NCBI GenBank assembly: GCA_030833825.1
Contig: JAURGL010000006.1
Span: forward strand, 1 to 26,895
Direction: 5' to 3'
Length of the DNA: 26,895 nucleotides
DNA from: Vulcanococcus sp. SFB_649D_100_25
Lineage (GTDB): Bacteria; Cyanobacteriota; Cyanobacteriia; PCC-6307; Cyanobiaceae
Positions 1 to 7,369 of the stretch are shown here, in pieces (the first letter of the stretch is position 1; the number at the start of each line of letters is the position of its first letter). The translations under genes were made by a program, and so were the position numbers. The notes beneath the pieces were generated by a model. It worked only from the letters and a program-made list of their open reading frames with translations, did not search any database and was not told the DNA's origin.

Positions 1-1
1 T

Positions 2-1018
2 TACGGGATCCCTGACCATGTGGTGGCTTCCCGATGGGATCGCTGGCAGTTGATCGGTCCGGATGAGACCCGCCGGCAGTGGCAGGGTCAGTCCTGCCTT
101 GGAGTGGTTCTGGATTTTGGGGCTCTGCGCTGCTGGATGGCTCGCCGCGCTTCTGCTGCTGGGGTCCAGCTGGAGCTTGGCTGGCGGGCCGCACACTCGA
201 TCCCCGAGGGAGGCGACTGGGTCCATACCGAACTGCGTGGACCCGCTGGAGCGATCCGATCGGTCCGCAGTCGCTTCGTGATCGACGCCACTGGCCAGAG
301 CCGGGCCCTGATCGGTGAGTCCGAACAGCCCCTGGTCAGTGGAGCCGGTGTGGAGTGGCTGGTGCGGGTTGATCCACAGGCCTGGCAGCGCTGGTCGAAT
401 CGCCTGGCCTTTGCCCTGGGGAGCCGCTGGGTACCCCAGGGCTATGGCTGGGTGTTCCCGATGCGTCCCGGTGAACTCAAGCTTGGGGTCTGCCGCTTGC
501 ACGACCCGTCCCGGCAGCAACCCCCCCTGCACCGCCTGCTGCAGGGGCTGATCGAGCGACTGGAGATCCGGCCGCTCGAGGTGCTTGATCGTCATGGAGG
601 TCTGATCCGCAGCAGCATCGATCGCCGCGAGCCCCATCAGCGGGGACGTCTGCTGGCCTTGGGTGATGCCGTCAGCACCGCCAACCTGCTCGGAGGTGAG
701 GGGATTCGCCATGCCCTCAGCAGCGCCGCTGTCCTGGCTCCGTTGCTCCAGCAAGCCCTCACGGGTGATCTCCGCTGCCTGGAGCATTACCCCTCTCGGC
801 TGCGCCGTCAGTTGGGTTGGCGTTGGTCCTTGAGTGGTCGTCTGGCTCGTCGCACCTGGCTCGGGTTGCGCAACCGCCGCGCTGATGCTCGCCTACAGCG
901 CCTGCTGGCAGGCCTTGAGGCATCGGCCTCCGCCGAAACGCTCTCTGATCTGTTGTTCGAGTACCGCTTTGAGCGTTACGGATTGAAGGCTCTCCCTTAT
1001 CTGCTGGGTTGGCGTTAG
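2..1018 (+). CDS. Geranylgeranyl-reductase-family FAD-dependent oxidoreductase (5'-truncated by the window)
   Basis: The reading frame is open from the first bases (codons TAC GGG ATC CCT GAC CAT precede the GTG at 20), so the true start and the FAD-binding GxGxxG motif lie left of the window. Seen here: a FVIDATGQS motif, the GYGWVFPMRPGELKLGV stretch typical of the geranylgeranyl reductase family, and the second FAD motif LLALGDAVSTANLLGGEGI near the middle. About 338 residues are present; family members are usually near 380-400, so roughly 40-60 are missing. The family reduces or hydroxylates isoprenoid or other lipid-like substrates with FAD. The substrate cannot be read from this sequence, and it is too divergent to be called ChlP. 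It converges on psaK across a terminator. Confidence 0.8.
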   Translation, partial: YGIPDHVVASRWDRWQLIGPDETRRQWQGQSCLGVVLDFGALRCWMARRASAAGVQLELGWRAAHSIPEGGDWVHTELRGPAGAIRSVRSRFVIDATGQSRALIGESEQPLVSGAGVEWLVRVDPQAWQRWSNRLAFALGSRWVPQGYGWVFPMRPGELKLGVCRLHDPSRQQPPLHRLLQGLIERLEIRPLEVLDRHGGLIRSSIDRREPHQRGRLLALGDAVSTANLLGGEGIRHALSSAAVLAPLLQQALTGDLRCLEHYPSRLRRQLGWRWSLSGRLARRTWLGLRNRRADARLQRLLAGLEASASAETLSDLLFEYRFERYGLKALPYLLGWR

Positions 1019-1038
1019 GAGGGCTGAGCTAAGGCATC

Positions 1039-1066
1039 AAAAAAGCAGACCCCAAGTGGGATCTGC
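1039..1066 (-). terminator. Rho-independent terminator of psaK
   Basis: Read on the minus strand, GCAGATCCC-ACTT-GGGGTCTGC forms a 9-bp stem with a single U-G wobble and a 4-nt loop, followed at once by six T. The wobble pairs only in the minus-strand RNA (it is a C-A mismatch in the plus RNA) and the T-run is on that side. The terminator therefore serves the leftward psaK transcript, 37 nt after the psaK stop. Confidence 0.85.
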
Positions 1067-1103
1067 CTGGAAAGGATGGGTTGGATCTGCCGTTTCTGCG
1101 GCT

Positions 1104-1379
1104 TCAGACCACACCGCGGGCAGCGAGGCCGAGGATCGCGCCCATGCCGAGGATGTGACCGAAGGAGGTGGTAGCCAGGAGGGCAGCGTGGCTCATGCCG
1201 CCAAACATGGCCGCATTGGGCAGTTGGGCGCCTTCGTTGGGGTACTTGATGGTGGCCTTGCCGATTCCGATGGCGATCACGTTGGCAATGATCATCACGA
1301 GGCCCACCTTGGGAGACCAGGCCACGGAAGCGGGGGCGATAGCCAGCAGAGGAGCGAGCATCGAAATCTTGGGAGACAC
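1104..1379 (-). CDS. psaK: Photosystem I reaction center subunit PsaK (subunit X)
   Basis: This is a 91-residue membrane protein of PsaK size. It has two hydrophobic segments (about residues 12-35 and 60-88), a SVAWSPKVGLVMIIANVIAIGIGKATI N-terminal helix region and a GMSHAALLATTSFGHILGMGAILGL C-terminal helix, as in cyanobacterial PsaK. PsaK is a peripheral two-helix subunit of photosystem I in the thylakoid membrane; in cyanobacteria it helps attach antenna such as IsiA or phycobilisomes under some conditions. The start is a GTG with GGAAG five bases upstream. An upstream ATG at 1384 is out of frame. It is the last gene of a leftward cluster, 39 nt after DUF3593, and is followed by a good terminator. 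Confidence 0.93.
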   Translation of the reverse strand: MSPKISMLAPLLAIAPASVAWSPKVGLVMIIANVIAIGIGKATIKYPNEGAQLPNAAMFGGMSHAALLATTSFGHILGMGAILGLAARGVV

Positions 1380-1418
1380 CTCATCTTCCGAGCGGAGAAT
1401 GCCTGAGGCGAGCTTCGC

Positions 1419-1736
1419 TTAAGACTTGTTCACTGCTGCAGAGCGGAACCCCAGCAAAATCATCACGTTGCTGATGGTGAGGAAGAGCTCGGCTCCACCA
1501 TGCAGCGGATCGACATCGGCCAGTTGCCGGCCGTAGACCAGCTCGGCCACGACCGCAGCAACGATGGTGATGAACACAAACACCAGGGTGAAACTGAATC
1601 CCCAGAGGGCGAGGGGCGGTACGCGCTTGGATCGCCAGGCCCACCAAAGGAAAGCGAGATAGGGGAAGAGCGACAGCACGAACAGTGGTGCCGGATCCAC
1701 CGCGGAGAGGCTTTGCAGAAACCCTGAACTGTTCAT
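1419..1736 (-). CDS. DUF3593 family membrane protein
   Basis: This 105-aa protein starts at an ATG that overlaps the stop of the DUF2499 gene (ATGA, 1733-1736), so translation is probably coupled. It has a short N-terminus (MNSSGFLQSLSAVDPAPLF) and hydrophobic segments around residues 15-32, 40-65 and 80-97. The PLHGGAELFLTISNVMILLGFR end is what I recognise as the DUF3593 family, which I recall as confined to cyanobacteria and plastid-bearing eukaryotes. The function is unknown; the pairing with DUF2499 and the position just before psaK suggest a thylakoid membrane role, which is inference. A longer in-frame start at 1808 would run back through the DUF2499 gene and is unlikely. Confidence 0.8.
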   Translation of the reverse strand: MNSSGFLQSLSAVDPAPLFVLSLFPYLAFLWWAWRSKRVPPLALWGFSFTLVFVFITIVAAVVAELVYGRQLADVDPLHGGAELFLTISNVMILLGFRSAAVNKS

Positions 1737-2035
1737 GCCTGTTGGTCCCGGCCCCGCCAAATCAGCCAGGCGGCCAGGGCCATGGTGCTGTTCCCCAGCA
1801 CGGTGCACCCCGCCTGCAAGACCACCAGTCCCTGGAGGACCTCACTGTTGTCAAACAGGTGCCAGGTGCAGGCGGCCATGGCACTGATCAACGCCGGGAC
1901 CATCGCCAGCGCCAACCACTGCCATTCGGGCTCACGGCGCTGGATGCCCCAGTTCTGGATCGCCAGCATCGCCAGGATCCACTCCACCACCGAAGCCACG
2001 TGGATCCACCAGGTGGGTAACGACAGCGCGTGCAT
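1733..2035 (-). CDS. DUF2499 family membrane protein
   Basis: This is a 100-residue integral membrane protein starting MHALSLPTWWIHVASVVEWILAM, with about three hydrophobic helices and a C-terminal WLIWRGRDQQA tail. The LPTWWIHVASVVEW start and the CTWHLFDNS segment match DUF2499, found in cyanobacteria and chloroplast lineages. Its stop overlaps the DUF3593 ATG, and its start is 9 nt after the stop of the preceding small gene. No enzymatic motif is visible. Confidence 0.82.
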   Translation of the reverse strand: MHALSLPTWWIHVASVVEWILAMLAIQNWGIQRREPEWQWLALAMVPALISAMAACTWHLFDNSEVLQGLVVLQAGCTVLGNSTMALAAWLIWRGRDQQA

Positions 2036-2044
2036 GCGCTGGTT

Positions 2045-2290
2045 CTAAACGACGTGGCTGCTGAAGTGCTCGAACACGGTTTGAAGCACACCTGCCATCT
2101 CGGGCTTCAGCTTGCAGGCTGGCGTGCTGTTCGACGCCAGCAACAGCAGAGCGCAGGCATCCACCAGCGCTGAGGCTTCGAGGCTGCTCAGGCTGATCAG
2201 GTGCTCATCTCCGCAGTGGGTGACGTGCAAAGGGATGTGTTCAGTAACTGTGTCGCACGCTACAGACGCAATTTGTTCGAGGCAGAACAC
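2045..2290 (-). CDS. Small conserved-type hypothetical protein (81 aa)
   Basis: I do not recognise the family. The protein starts at a GTG (2290) and has a compact HIPLHVTHCGDEHLISLSS strand-turn-strand region followed by an amphipathic, Leu/Ala-rich helix, then a CKLKPEMAGVLQTVFEHFSS helix. Three or four cysteines occur without CxxC spacing. It sits 42 nt after the DOMON-like gene and 9 nt before DUF2499, so it is probably part of the same leftward transcript. There is no signal peptide and no membrane segment. The exact start is uncertain because no strong Shine-Dalgarno precedes the GTG. Confidence 0.65.
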   Translation of the reverse strand: MFCLEQIASVACDTVTEHIPLHVTHCGDEHLISLSSLEASALVDACALLLLASNSTPACKLKPEMAGVLQTVFEHFSSHVV

Positions 2291-2332
2291 GCGGAATCTC
2301 TTTCGCTTTCTCGATCGATGTCGAGGCCCTGC

Positions 2333-2872
2333 TCAGCTTCGCCAACAAAAACTGTCGCGCCGATGGAAATCAGGTTCTGGACCGCTGTGTTTCAGGGCCC
2401 AGTAGCTCAATCCGCCCCTACTGGTCTCCAAAACGGCGGTGAGGGATCCCTCCAGCTGGCATGCATCATCAAGAATGTCTCCCAGCGCGATTTGGGCTGA
2501 GAGTTCCAGTTCCAGCAGGCCTTCGCGGCACTGTCTGTGTTGCTGGATCGCGATCGTCTTGAGTCGTTCTTCTTCGACTAAGCCCTGCCTGTAGGCCTCA
2601 AGCCGGTACACATTCCAGTCTTCGGAACTGGCCAGGTTGATCTCCCAGTACTGGGCCTGCCCGGCGACACCGATGAAGGCTTCAAAACAGGTTGTTTGCC
2701 AGAGTCCATCGCGTCGTTGGCGATGGCTGGCGGGGTTGGCCAGTTGCAGCAGCCCATCAGGGGCCTGCAGCCTGAACTGCAACCGCAAGACACCCTCGCT
2801 CCAGAGCAGGGTGCTCTGCAGATTCAACCCCGCAAGATCTGCCTCGGAGGCAAATGGCTGCAGTGTCAGCAC
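2333..2872 (-). CDS. DOMON-like domain-containing protein
   Basis: This 179-aa, strand-rich soluble protein contains a GLWQTTCFEAFIGVAGQAQYWEINLASSEDWNVYRLEAYR region characteristic of the bacterial DOMON-like family (CBM9-like beta-sandwich folds related to sugar- or heme-binding domains). The W..TTCFE.F and YWE.N.....WN.Y motifs are all present. The ATG overlaps the last bases of the upstream kinase gene by 7 nt, which argues for co-translation. No signal peptide is seen, so it is probably cytoplasmic. The ligand is unknown; the overlap with a sugar-kinase-like gene makes a carbohydrate plausible (inference). Confidence 0.8.
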   Translation of the reverse strand: MLTLQPFASEADLAGLNLQSTLLWSEGVLRLQFRLQAPDGLLQLANPASHRQRRDGLWQTTCFEAFIGVAGQAQYWEINLASSEDWNVYRLEAYRQGLVEEERLKTIAIQQHRQCREGLLELELSAQIALGDILDDACQLEGSLTAVLETSRGGLSYWALKHSGPEPDFHRRDSFCWRS

Positions 2873-4023
2873 GATGCGCCCGAAGCGGCCGATGCCAGCT
2901 CGTTCACCAGGTGCTCGAGCTGCTGGAACTGCCCTTCGATGGATTCGGTCAGGCGGAACTGCACCAACGCGCGCTCCAGGTTGTGCGTTGGATGGTTCGC
3001 CTTGAAGTAGACGTTCCCGTTGAGATGGTCGGTGAAAAAGCGCAAACCCAGCTCGAAGCTGATCAGGCGCGCTGAGGCAGGGATGTAGTGCAAATCCCAG
3101 GGACTCAGAAAACTCTGCGCCTCACTCAGGTAGCCCTGCAGCATGGCCTGAGCCAGATCCATCGAAAACACCACCTGATCGAGCTCCTCGCATTCCTCCC
3201 CGGCCGGATTGCAGCAGGAGCGCAGGGCATCACCGATGTCGTAGTGAATCAATCCCGGTTTCACCGTGTCGAGGTCGATCAGGGCGATCGCCTCCCCGGA
3301 GGACTGGTCGAGCATCACGTTGTTGCACTTGGGATCCCCATGGATTGGTCGGATCGTCAATTCGCCGCGGTGCCTCGCCTGCTCCAGAACCGTGCAGAAC
3401 TGTTCCCGATCCCGAATGAATGCCATGCAGTGATCGGTTGACGCGCACCGGCTCGCTTGGCTGCGCACCAGGGCCCGGTGGTAAAGCGTGAGATAACGCG
3501 GTGTGACGTGGAAGCCTTCGAGCGTGTCGCTCAGTTGATCGCAGGGGATGTCATGGATCAGTCGGTGAAAACGGCCCAGACCGGCCCCCACCTGTCGGGC
3601 CTGATCCTGATGCTCAATCCTGTCGATGCTGCAGGCGTTCTGAATGAAGCTTGTGCAGCGCCAGAAGCCTCCATCGGGGCAGCAATGCCAGAGGAGATCA
3701 CCGGAGTGCGGTGCAATCACTTTCGGGAGTTCCCAGCGCCCTCGGCTCGTGTCTCCCGACTCCCGAGCCAGTTTGGGCTGGACATGATCCCCCAGCACCT
3801 GGAGGTTTCGCATCACCTGCTCGGGGTTGGCGAAGACCGCCGTGTTTAGTCGCTGGAGCACGTAGGCCCCGTTCCCTCCGTTCAGCAGATAGGTGTCATT
3901 GACGTTGCCGTTGCCGAGGCTGCAAATCTTCTGAACTGCGCCTGAGCCGAGGAATGCTTCGGCAACGGCCACCAGCCTGGCGTCTTCAGAGGATTCAGAA
4001 AAGGTGTCTGCGGGGGCTGTCAT
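2866..4023 (-). CDS. Phosphotransferase, N-acetylhexosamine 1-kinase (NahK)-like
   Basis: This 385-residue protein has the aminoglycoside phosphotransferase (APH/choline-kinase) fold. The N-lobe nucleotide loop is GNGNVNDTYLL (about 37-47), the catalytic loop HGDPKCNN (228-235) and the metal-binding IDLDTVKPGLIHYDIGDALR (249-268). The HGD-x-K-x-NN and IDLDT-x-x-PGL-x-x-YD-x-GDA patterns are those of NahK-type kinases, which phosphorylate the anomeric hydroxyl of GlcNAc or GalNAc, rather than antibiotic kinases. The substrate in this organism is not proven. It is first in the leftward cluster; its stop overlaps the DOMON-like gene start. The start ATG at 4023 gives a short acidic leader before the fold, as expected. 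Confidence 0.8.
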   Translation of the reverse strand: MTAPADTFSESSEDARLVAVAEAFLGSGAVQKICSLGNGNVNDTYLLNGGNGAYVLQRLNTAVFANPEQVMRNLQVLGDHVQPKLARESGDTSRGRWELPKVIAPHSGDLLWHCCPDGGFWRCTSFIQNACSIDRIEHQDQARQVGAGLGRFHRLIHDIPCDQLSDTLEGFHVTPRYLTLYHRALVRSQASRCASTDHCMAFIRDREQFCTVLEQARHRGELTIRPIHGDPKCNNVMLDQSSGEAIALIDLDTVKPGLIHYDIGDALRSCCNPAGEECEELDQVVFSMDLAQAMLQGYLSEAQSFLSPWDLHYIPASARLISFELGLRFFTDHLNGNVYFKANHPTHNLERALVQFRLTESIEGQFQQLEHLVNELASAASGASC

Positions 4024-4116
4024 TGCTCAGGCCCGGCTGCGCAGTCCTTACTGTCCCATCCCTGTGACGAGTGGACGTCTTTCTGGGGTCAGAGCACTGA
4101 GAGGCACTGGAACGCT

Positions 4117-4350
4117 CTAGCTGGCGCTCATGTCGCGCTGGATTTCCCGCTGCAGCTGGTAGCGGATCTGATCCGGGGACTTGTACTGACGTGGCAGGCA
4201 GTTGTGCAGGGTCTCCAGACGGCTCCAGCAGAGGGTTTTCTCAATGCCTGCTGTGGATCTTCCCTCCAACAGCAGTTGCTTGAGGGCCTTTCGGTAGAGG
4301 AAGTACTTGGACTCAAGCTCGCCGATGGTGAGGCCTTTGCTGTCAGACAT
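4117..4350 (-). CDS. Hypothetical protein (77 aa), helical
   Basis: I do not recognise the family. From the chosen ATG (4350) the protein reads MSDSKGLTIGELESKYFLYRKALKQ and is predicted almost entirely helical, with many Lys, Arg, Gln and Leu, ending in QIRYQLQREIQRDMSAS. A start 14 codons upstream (4392) is possible, but the added residues look unlike a protein N-terminus. The LCWSRLETLHNCLP segment has two Cys. No membrane segment is present. It stands alone between the kinase promoter region (93 nt) and a 212-nt intergenic stretch. Confidence 0.65.
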   Translation of the reverse strand: MSDSKGLTIGELESKYFLYRKALKQLLLEGRSTAGIEKTLCWSRLETLHNCLPRQYKSPDQIRYQLQREIQRDMSAS

Positions 4351-4562
4351 GGGCGGGCTCTCTGCTGGGGAATGCGCCCTGTCCAGCAGCACAGGGGGTG
4401 CAAGGAGGGCTCCGCCTTCAACCTACGCGAGTGGGTCCCATGCCAGGCCCCGTAACCCCGGAGGTCTCAGCAGTTCAGACGCAAATCGGCACAGATTCGG
4501 GCGATTTCTGGCTAATCCGAACGCCTCGCGCTCTCATAGTCCATCCTCGCGGAGCGGAAGGG

Positions 4563-4769
4563 ATGGTCGTCGCCTTGGCTAACGCAGCGTTGGTGCTGCT
4601 GTACGTGAGCATCGCTGTCCTGTCGGTGCAGGCTTTCCGCAACCACCGCCGGCGCCTCCAGCGGCAGGCCCGCAGGGCCTTGGCGGTGCTTGCAGAGCAG
4701 CCACTGCTGGCCTCAGAGCTGCGGATGCCCCGCTCTGTCCCAGCCCCTGACTACGACCTGGCGGCCTGA
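4563..4769 (+). CDS. Small single-pass membrane protein (68 aa)
   Basis: From ATG 4563, with GGAAGG just upstream, the protein has one hydrophobic helix (MVVALANAALVLLYVSIAVL) followed by a strongly basic stretch (RNHRRRLQRQARR) and a polar tail. This is the pattern of an N-out/C-in anchored small protein. The reading frame is open to 4398, but the upstream translation is not protein-like. Its 3' end overlaps the end of the convergent methyltransferase gene by 19 nt. The family is not recognised and no function can be given. Confidence 0.55.
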   Translation: MVVALANAALVLLYVSIAVLSVQAFRNHRRRLQRQARRALAVLAEQPLLASELRMPRSVPAPDYDLAA

Positions 4770-5413
4770 TCCTTCTGGCTGATCACGGCAAAGAAGGGGT
4801 CTCCGTTCTGCCCTAGGACCCCCAGCAGACCAGCGGCTCGGGTGGTTTCGCTGATCAGCTCAGGTTCACCCCAGCCCTGGGCCTTCAGGACGCTGGCCAC
4901 ATAGTCGAGATGCTCCTGATCACTGCTGTCTGTCCAGATCAGGGGGGCCTTGGTGAAGAACATCCGGTTGCTGAAAGCCACGATCACCTGTCCGCCCGGT
5001 TTGGTCACCCGAAGCAATTCAGCGGCCACGGCCTCCGGGTATTGCAGGTACTGCCAACCGGCAACCATCAAGGTGGCGTCCACCATCGCGTCCGGCAGCG
5101 GAAGCTCCTGGTTCAGGTTCAGGTTCTGAAGCCAATGACTATCGAGTCGGGGGTTGGCGGCGAGTTCTTTTTCGTTGAGGCCATGGCCGATCACCCGTTC
5201 GTAGCGACCTGCCTCAGGCAGATGCGACACCCAGCTCGACATCAGGTCGAGCACCACTGCTCCTGCGGGTATGCGCTCGGCATAAAGCGCGGTCAGCCGT
5301 TGGCGAAACGCCTGGTCAAGGTGATGGACGAAGCGCGGTTCCGCGTAGAAGAGAAGATCGTCCGCACTGTCCCATTTGCGGCGCTGTGACTCCTCGAGAA
5401 CCAGTACCGCCAT
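4751..5413 (-). CDS. Class I SAM-dependent methyltransferase with atypical motif I
   Basis: This 220-aa protein from ATG 5413 starts MAVLVLEESQRRKWDSADD. The SAM-binding region is GAVVLDLMSSWVSHLP (about 51-66), without the usual GxGxG glycine loop. It is followed by ERVIGHGLNEKELAANPRLD and the motif-IV-like PDAMVDATLMVAGWQYLQYP and LLRVTKPGGQVIVAFSNRMF (post-motif strands). I associate DLMSSWVSHLP with a methyltransferase-like family of cyanobacteria and plants whose substrate is unknown. An ATG 46 codons further upstream is open but lies inside the divergent transglycosylase gene. The start codon shares CCATGG with that gene's start. The 3' end overlaps the small membrane protein gene. Confidence 0.78.
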   Translation of the reverse strand: MAVLVLEESQRRKWDSADDLLFYAEPRFVHHLDQAFRQRLTALYAERIPAGAVVLDLMSSWVSHLPEAGRYERVIGHGLNEKELAANPRLDSHWLQNLNLNQELPLPDAMVDATLMVAGWQYLQYPEAVAAELLRVTKPGGQVIVAFSNRMFFTKAPLIWTDSSDQEHLDYVASVLKAQGWGEPELISETTRAAGLLGVLGQNGDPFFAVISQKDQAARS

Positions 5414-6413
5414 GGGCCGCTTGCAGATGGCAGCAGTCTGGAGAGGTCCCTGGCGTCGTTGTGTGGTGAGTCGTTCAGCCGGTTGTGTTGTGGCCTTGAC
5501 CCTGCTGGGGGCAGCGATGGCTGCATCTGCCGTTTCCTGCGCTCCCATCACTCACCAGACGGCCACGGTCTTACCGGTGATGGAGCAACGCCGCTATCCC
5601 ACCGTTCCGCTCGATCCCCGCAGCACGGCGGCCCTGCTGAGCAACCTTGAGGCGGCACTGCGTGATCCCGCCACTGGGGCCACCAAGCTTCCCGATCTCG
5701 CCCACCGCCAACAGGTGATCTATCGGGTTCTCTCCTCTGATCAGCGGCGCAGTGCTGCGGTGTTGCAGCACCTCTCGCCTCGATGGCGATCGGTCGCCGA
5801 ACGGCATCTGGCGGCCCGCCGTGCTTTTCTCGCCATGAGCAAACGGCGTCCAATCACCGTTCCTGCCTGGCGCATCCTCAAGCCCCAGCCCCTCGAGACC
5901 TTGCTGGCCCATTACCGCAAGGCATCTGCGGCCACTGGGATTGATTGGGAGGTCCTGGCGGCGGTGAATCTGGTGGAAACCGGCATGGGGCGGATCGACG
6001 GCGTGTCCGTCGCCAACGCCCAGGGGCCGATGCAGTTTCTCCCAACAACCTGGGCTGAGCCCGGTATTGGTCAGGGCAATATCCGCGATCCCCATGACGC
6101 CATTCAGGCAGCTGCCCGCTACCTGGTTCGCCGCGGTGGGCTCACAAGCATCCGTCGCGGCCTCTGGGGCTACAACAACAGCGATCACTACGGCGATGCG
6201 GTCCTCCTCTACGCCTCTCTGCTGCGCGAGGACCCTCGGGCGGTGGTCGGGCTTTATCACTGGGAGATTCACTACAACGCACAACAGGGAGACCTCTGGC
6301 TTCCCGTTGGCTACCAGCAGCTCAAGCCGATCTCGGTGCAGCGCTACCTGCAGCTCCACCCCGGTAGTGCTCCTCCGCGCCAGGGGGGCACTGGTCAAGA
6401 TGGTGAGACCTGA
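5412..6413 (+). CDS. Lytic transglycosylase (SLT/MltB-like fold), exported
   Basis: This 333-aa protein has an N-terminal basic region, the hydrophobic stretch CVVALTLLGAAMAASAVSCAP (signal peptide, possibly a weak lipobox AVSC) and a long helical linker. A transglycosylase catalytic domain follows: WEVLAAVNLVETGMGRIDG with the putative catalytic Glu in VETG, NAQGPMQFLPTTW, DPHDAIQAAARYL and LWGYNNSDHYGDAV. Such enzymes cleave the MurNAc-GlcNAc bond of peptidoglycan in the periplasm. The start is uncertain: ATG 5412, ATG 5427 or GTG 5463/5466 all leave a signal peptide; the ATG 5412 overlaps the divergent methyltransferase start. Confidence 0.82.
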   Translation: MGRLQMAAVWRGPWRRCVVSRSAGCVVALTLLGAAMAASAVSCAPITHQTATVLPVMEQRRYPTVPLDPRSTAALLSNLEAALRDPATGATKLPDLAHRQQVIYRVLSSDQRRSAAVLQHLSPRWRSVAERHLAARRAFLAMSKRRPITVPAWRILKPQPLETLLAHYRKASAATGIDWEVLAAVNLVETGMGRIDGVSVANAQGPMQFLPTTWAEPGIGQGNIRDPHDAIQAAARYLVRRGGLTSIRRGLWGYNNSDHYGDAVLLYASLLREDPRAVVGLYHWEIHYNAQQGDLWLPVGYQQLKPISVQRYLQLHPGSAPPRQGGTGQDGET

Positions 6414-6430
6414 CACCCTTCGGAGCCCCT

Positions 6431-6916
6431 GTGACGGCGTCCTCCTCCGCAGCTGATCACGCTGAACAGATCTCCCCAGGCGGTTTTGACCTGCCGTTGA
6501 CGGAGCACTCCCTGCGCGCATTGTTCACCAAGCCCTATGGGGCCCCCGCCCCGAGTCACGAGCAGTGGAAAGCGGTGTATGCCGCCGATGTGCACTTTGA
6601 GGATCCGACCCAATCCCGTGATGGTCTTCAGGCCTATCTCGAGGCTCAGGATGGGCTGGTCCAGCGTTGTGATGACGTCTACCTGGCCCCCCATGCCGTG
6701 TCCATCACTGGCAAGACCGCATTTGTCGAGTGGACGATGGGGCTCAAGATCAAGGGCATTGAGTTCGTCTACCCCGGTGTGACCCGGCTGCGCATCGACG
6801 ACGATGGCCGCATCGTCGATCACCGCGACTACTTCGACTTCGTCGGCCCCACCTTTGCTCCGGTCCCGCTCGTGGGCGGTTTTGTGCGTTGGCTTTACAA
6901 GCGGTTTGTGGATTGA
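6431..6916 (+). CDS. NTF2-like (SnoaL-like) family protein
   Basis: This 161-aa protein begins at GTG 6431, 17 nt after the transglycosylase stop. The core from about residue 26 has the nuclear-transport-factor-2 pattern: helix, YAADVHFEDPTQSRDGLQAYLEAQ, then strands GKTAFVEWTMGLKIKG and PGVTRLRIDDDGRIVDHRDYFDF. NTF2-like folds form a cone-shaped pocket used by small isomerases and ligand carriers. The FEDP...GL..Y and DHRDYFD patterns are those of the cyanobacterial/plant NTF2-like group acting on unidentified substrates. The first 20 residues are low-complexity and may not be translated. It converges on the next gene with only 6 nt between stops. Confidence 0.78.
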   Translation: MTASSSAADHAEQISPGGFDLPLTEHSLRALFTKPYGAPAPSHEQWKAVYAADVHFEDPTQSRDGLQAYLEAQDGLVQRCDDVYLAPHAVSITGKTAFVEWTMGLKIKGIEFVYPGVTRLRIDDDGRIVDHRDYFDFVGPTFAPVPLVGGFVRWLYKRFVD

Positions 6917-6922
6917 AGCCCT

Positions 6923-7360
6923 TTACGGATGTCCCAGCTGGTCGTCGGCAAGCTCGGCGACCATGACGGCTGCGCAGGTCTCCTCAAAGAGCTCGAGATA
7001 GGACGGCTCATCGGGCCTGAGTTCCGCAGCCGCTTTCCAACAGTGGATCACTCCCGTCCGCACGGCCCGGCGTTTGATCAAGCGTCGCTCGTGCCTGGGA
7101 ACCGGGGAGGCCTCGAGCCAATCGTCGATGCAGCTGTGCATGGCTGCGAACACGTCAACCATGGCGTGATCGGCTGCCTTAGCCCCCACCAGGTCATGGG
7201 CCACCAGCAGGCCGGCGTGCAGTCCCAGCCGATCGCTCGGGGTGATGTCACCACTGACCTGTTGCCCGAAGCGCTCATCCAGCCAGCAGGCGAGCTCACT
7301 GCAGCTCTTGAGGGATACCGCAGATGGCGAGTGCGGGCTCATGGGGTCTGTGGGTCTCAT
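6923..7360 (-). CDS. Hypothetical protein (145 aa), helical
   Basis: The family is not recognised. The start ATG at 7360 is well supported: AGGAG lies six bases upstream (plus-strand CTCCT at 7367-7371). This Shine-Dalgarno overlaps the TAG stop of the upstream gene, indicating coupled translation. The protein is soluble and largely helical, with ACWLDERFGQQVSGDITPSDRLGLHAGLLVAHDLVGAKAADHAMV in the first half, a basic KRRAVRTGVIHCWKAA segment and an acidic C-terminal helix EPSYLELFEETCAAVMVAEL. No catalytic motif is evident. Confidence 0.65.
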   Translation of the reverse strand: MRPTDPMSPHSPSAVSLKSCSELACWLDERFGQQVSGDITPSDRLGLHAGLLVAHDLVGAKAADHAMVDVFAAMHSCIDDWLEASPVPRHERRLIKRRAVRTGVIHCWKAAAELRPDEPSYLELFEETCAAVMVAELADDQLGHP

Positions 7361-7369
7361 GTGTAGCTC

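Noticed and set aside
2866..4023. Aminoglycoside resistance kinase
   Set aside because: The fold is shared, but the HGDPKCNN and IDLDTVKPGL motifs point to NahK-type sugar kinases.
4351..4562. Additional gene or promoter in the 212-nt gap
   Set aside because: The open plus-strand frame here is an upstream extension without protein-like sequence, and no -35/-10 pair at proper spacing was convincing.
5571..6521. Long minus-strand open frame (316 codons) opposite the transglycosylase
   Set aside because: The plus-strand frame carries a signal peptide and a full catalytic domain; the antisense product has no recognisable feature.
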